Source: Deltaproteobacteria bacterium | GTDB taxonomy: Bacteria > Desulfobacterota > UBA8473 | Length of the DNA stretch: 8,584 nucleotides | NCBI GenBank assembly: GCA_030643245.1 | Contig: DAOWME010000126.1 | Coordinates: 1-8,584, forward strand | Direction: 5' to 3' | Part shown: positions 6,231 to 8,584 of the stretch, piece by piece | Position numbering within the stretch: position 1 is the stretch's first letter | How the letters are laid out: every line of letters begins with the position of its first letter | Notes under the pieces: model-generated | What the model was told of the DNA's origin: nothing | The model's database searches: none | What the model saw: the letters and a program-made list of their open reading frames with translations, nothing else | Program-made: the position numbers and the translations under genes

Positions 6231-6305
6231 TGATGCTTCACCATCGATCCTCGTGGTCCCATCCGGCGCCACTTGACCGAAAGGCAATCCTTCCCCTTCA
6301 AGGTG

Positions 6306-7451
6306 TCAATACCTGGCTATCAGCATGCTGATAGCAGCATCGAGTCCTTCGAGGGTAAGTTCGAACATGGGAAATATCCTGCGGATCATCTTGATGGTCG
6401 GATGGTTCCATTCCGAGAGGTCTTCGGGATTTAACCAGACAACACGCTTGAAATGATCGGATATACGCTGAAACCAGACGATCCCTGGCACCTCATTCCT
6501 TTCGTAGTAGTATATGGCCCCATATTTCATTGTCAGTTCCTCATCCCCCATGCAGGCGTCTCCGAGGAAAATTACCTTATAGTCGGAATCAAGCGTATTG
6601 AGCAGATGACTTGTGTTTGTAAACTCATTTCTTTCGATATCTTCAAATACGCTATCATATATGCAATTGTGGAAGTAGTAATACTTGAAGTCTTTGAAGT
6701 GCGTAGCCGCATGAGCAGCGCTGAAGAGCCTGCCGCAGAGTTTTGCATAGGGACTCATGGAACCGCCTACATCCATAAACAAGAGCAACTTGACGGCATT
6801 TTTTCTAGCCCTTCTCCACTTGAATTCCAGGTCTCCGGCGTTTTTGCAGGTGTGGTCTATGGTGGCATCTAAGTCCAGTTCATCCTCCGGACCGATCCTG
6901 CTCAACCTCCTTAACCTCTTCAAGGCTGTCTGGAAGGACCTGACATCGAGGACCACGTCACTCCTGTAATTACGGAATTTTCTTTCCTTTGCGACCTGCA
7001 GGGCAGATTTATATATGGATGTCCCGCCAAACCTTATACGTTCCGGGTCCACGTCGTAACTATCAAACGATGATGCTTCCCCGTCACGACGCTCCCTCAT
7101 TTCCATCATCTTCTGTTGATGGGTCTTAGTGAGGTAATCGAAGCCCCCCCCTAACTGGGGCACCTCGTTTTCTGTCAGTTCAATCCTGTTAACTGGATAC
7201 TTCAGCCACTCGAGTACTTCATCCCTAAACCTTTCCGAGGTTTCGATGCCTCCGAAATACTCCTCGAATGCCGAGTCATACTGATCGAAGTAACCTTCAC
7301 TCTTTACAAGGATCGACCTGGCCAAATAGTAGAACGTATCTAAACTGGAGAATGCAAAGCCTCTCGACAGGGCGTCTATTAACGCCATCCATTCCGTAAT
7401 TGAGACCGGCACCTTTTTCCTGCGGAGCGCGTAAAAAAAATTCGTGAACAT
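6306..7451 (-). CDS. VWA-domain CoxE-like protein, partner of the adjacent MoxR ATPase
   Basis: This 381-residue soluble protein belongs to the CoxE-like von Willebrand A family, which works with MoxR AAA+ ATPases to mature or remodel client proteins (CoxD/CoxE for carbon monoxide dehydrogenase is the known example). The N-terminus has the family pattern FFYALRRKKVPVSITEW. The VWA domain starts near 218, with the metal site DVGGSMS at 227-233, where the first Ser of the usual DxSxS is Gly. FLGDACM (295-301) follows, and the C-terminal WNHPTIKMIRRIFPMFELTLEG block is typical. It starts 23 bases after the moxR stop, with no visible Shine-Dalgarno sequence, so translation may depend on coupling to moxR. 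An in-frame TAA just upstream excludes a longer start. A run of eight T residues lies near the 5' end of the coding strand, but the frame is intact. It converges on the oxidoreductase operon with a 75-base spacer. Confidence 0.88.
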   Translation of the reverse strand: MFTNFFYALRRKKVPVSITEWMALIDALSRGFAFSSLDTFYYLARSILVKSEGYFDQYDSAFEEYFGGIETSERFRDEVLEWLKYPVNRIELTENEVPQLGGGFDYLTKTHQQKMMEMRERRDGEASSFDSYDVDPERIRFGGTSIYKSALQVAKERKFRNYRSDVVLDVRSFQTALKRLRRLSRIGPEDELDLDATIDHTCKNAGDLEFKWRRARKNAVKLLLFMDVGGSMSPYAKLCGRLFSAAHAATHFKDFKYYYFHNCIYDSVFEDIERNEFTNTSHLLNTLDSDYKVIFLGDACMGDEELTMKYGAIYYYERNEVPGIVWFQRISDHFKRVVWLNPEDLSEWNHPTIKMIRRIFPMFELTLEGLDAAISMLIARY

Positions 7452-7474
7452 GTTATGTGTGGATTAGGGCTGTT

Positions 7475-8314
7475 TCAGGCACGTGAAGCCTCCGCCCCCT
7501 TGCTGATAAAGTGTTCATAGTCCGTCTCTTTCTTGAGAAGAACCCCCAAGAAGGGTATCTCATCCGACACCTCTTCGTAAGAAATCCCGCCGGCAATCAA
7601 GGCCTGAATCCAGTCCAGGAGTTCACTCGTAGAGGGTTTCTTCCTGAATTCATTGATACCCCTCAGCAAGTAAAATTTCTTGAGGACCTCCCTCAATAAA
7701 TTAGTCTTTATCTCAGGGAAGTGCACCATCACTATCTCTTCCATCAGCGTCTCATCCGGGAATTCGATATAGTGAAATATACATCTACGCAAGAAGGCAT
7801 CCGGGAGTTCTTTCTCTGAATTACTTGTTATCACCACGATGGGTCTATGTTTGGCATTTATTGTCTCATTGGTCTCATGAATATGGAAGGACATCTCATC
7901 AAGCTCATTCAAGAGATCATTGGGGAATTCCACATCCGCCTTGTCTATTTCGTCTAGGATAAGGACGACACGTTCAGAGTGGGTGAAGGCCATCCCGAGT
8001 TTGCCAAGCTTGATATACTGTTTTATGTCTGACACATCCCCATCACCAAAGCGGCTGTCGTTTAACCTCTGCACAGTATCGTAAATATATAGTCCATCCT
8101 GGGCCGTGGAGGTGGACTTGATATTCCATACGATCAATTCCTTGTCCAGCCCCAAGGCAATATTATGTGCCAGTAAGGTCTTGCCAGTTCCAGGCTCTCC
8201 TTTAACAAGCAACGGTCTTTGAAGGGCAATGGCAACATTGACGGCATTTTGCAACGGTTCCGAGACGATATACTTCTGAGTGCCCATGAATCGATCAAAC
8301 TTCCTTTCGCTCAT
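7475..8314 (-). CDS. MoxR-type AAA+ ATPase
   Basis: The 279-residue protein is a MoxR-family AAA+ ATPase, expected to be a cytoplasmic ring ATPase acting with the CoxE-like VWA protein encoded immediately downstream. Walker A is GEPGTGKT (39-46), Walker B LILDEID (118-124), sensor 1 ITSN (162-165), followed by FLRRC with candidate finger arginines (176-177). A C-terminal lid contains the KKPSTSELLDW segment (225-235), fitting sensor 2. All nucleotide-binding residues are intact. The start is well supported: on the minus strand AGGAGG (8326-8321) lies 6 bases before the ATG at 8314-8312. The client is not evident from the neighbourhood. The gene begins 75 bases from repeat copy 3, so its promoter must lie in that short gap, within the repeat, or beyond the window. 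I see no strong -35/-10 pair in the gap. Confidence 0.92.
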   Translation of the reverse strand: MSERKFDRFMGTQKYIVSEPLQNAVNVAIALQRPLLVKGEPGTGKTLLAHNIALGLDKELIVWNIKSTSTAQDGLYIYDTVQRLNDSRFGDGDVSDIKQYIKLGKLGMAFTHSERVVLILDEIDKADVEFPNDLLNELDEMSFHIHETNETINAKHRPIVVITSNSEKELPDAFLRRCIFHYIEFPDETLMEEIVMVHFPEIKTNLLREVLKKFYLLRGINEFRKKPSTSELLDWIQALIAGGISYEEVSDEIPFLGVLLKKETDYEHFISKGAEASRA

Positions 8315-8389
8315 CAGAATCCTCCTACCTTCACGATCTTCTTTCGTGGAACTTCCTATATATGAGACGACAATCGATTCGATGTTTGC

Positions 8390-8576
8390 TTAGGGGCGAT
8401 GCTGAAATAACTTCCCAATTTGTACATCTCATCTTCAGGCCATCTTTGACCGATCTTCAAACACAAAATCCTCGAAATAGGTAAGACTATTCCTGTGGTT
8501 TTGTATTTTCAGATCGAACAAATATAACCTAAATCTGAGCGCCAACTTGAGGAAGTTGTTTCGGCCTCGCCCCTTA
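8390..8576 (-). mobile_element. MITE-like foldback element, copy 3 (complete, inverted, diverged)
   Basis: The reverse complement of this 187-base stretch aligns end to end with the element at 2634-2819. By my count there are about 20 differences (roughly 89% identity), clustered in the central loop and at one terminus. The best-kept end finishes CGCCCCTTA at 8576. The other end, TTAGGGGCG at 8390, has one change from the expected TAAGGG. The internal arms (for example CTCAAGTTGGCGCTCAGATT in copy 2 orientation) are identical. The divergence suggests an older insertion than copies 1 and 2. It lies directly upstream of moxR. Confidence 0.85.
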
Positions 8577-8584
8577 CCGAATCG

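Noticed and set aside
6240..6257. Bulged 7-bp hairpin in the convergent spacer as a bidirectional terminator
   Set aside because: Weak stem with a bulge and no T-run on either strand. Termination there cannot be supported.
8375..8584. CGATTCG (8375-8381) and CGAATCG (8578-8584) flanking repeat copy 3 as extended inverted ends
   Set aside because: They sit at unequal distances from the element ends (8 versus 1 base) and are not seen beside copies 1 or 2. Probably chance.
1..8584. CRISPR arrays, tRNA or rRNA genes
   Set aside because: No short regularly spaced repeats, and no tRNA- or rRNA-like stretches recognised. The only repeats are the three dispersed palindromic elements.

Overview
The window looks like chromosome from an anaerobic bacterium of moderate G+C. 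A thiamine-dependent, ferredoxin-linked 2-oxoacid oxidoreductase next to a MoxR/CoxE-type pair fits a Desulfobacterota (deltaproteobacterial) or similar anaerobe. This is inferred from gene content and protein style only; no taxonomic marker gene is present.

Layout from left to right: the right half of a mobile-element-like palindromic repeat (1-100); a leader of about 380 bp with a candidate promoter (335-362); ftsH on the + strand (483-2375); a gene-poor stretch holding a weak overlapping small ORF (2368-2514) and a well-initiated small gene (from 2555) cut off by a complete 186-bp repeat copy (2634-2819); then a + strand operon encoding the alpha, beta, gamma and ferredoxin subunits of a 2-oxoacid:ferredoxin oxidoreductase (2921-5825). 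The operon ends with a low-molecular-weight phosphatase-fold protein that lacks the catalytic P-loop (5826-6230). Convergent to it, on the - strand, is a two-gene operon: a MoxR-type AAA+ ATPase (8314-7475) followed by a CoxE-like VWA protein (7451-6306). A third repeat copy (8390-8576), in reverse orientation, closes the window.

FtsH is the membrane-anchored quality-control protease. The oxidoreductase subunits should form one enzyme: alpha and beta bind thiamine diphosphate and the 2-oxoacid, beta carries a 4Fe-4S cluster, gamma completes the CoA/catalytic domain set, and the 2x[4Fe-4S] ferredoxin passes electrons on. The MoxR and CoxE-like proteins are a classic AAA+/VWA pair that remodels or matures a client enzyme, which is not identifiable here.

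The most notable non-coding signal is a family of about 186-bp, non-coding, full-length imperfect palindromes with inverted termini beginning TAAGGG (MITE-like). Three copies divide the window: copies 1 and 2 bracket ftsH, and copies 2 and 3 bracket everything else. Copy 2 appears to have landed about 27 codons into a small gene. The other notable features are the P-loop-less phosphatase homologue directly abutting, and in frame with, the ferredoxin stop codon, and two inverted-repeat structures in the spacers flanking the gamma-subunit gene. I see no clearly new multi-gene system. All the main proteins belong to recognisable families.
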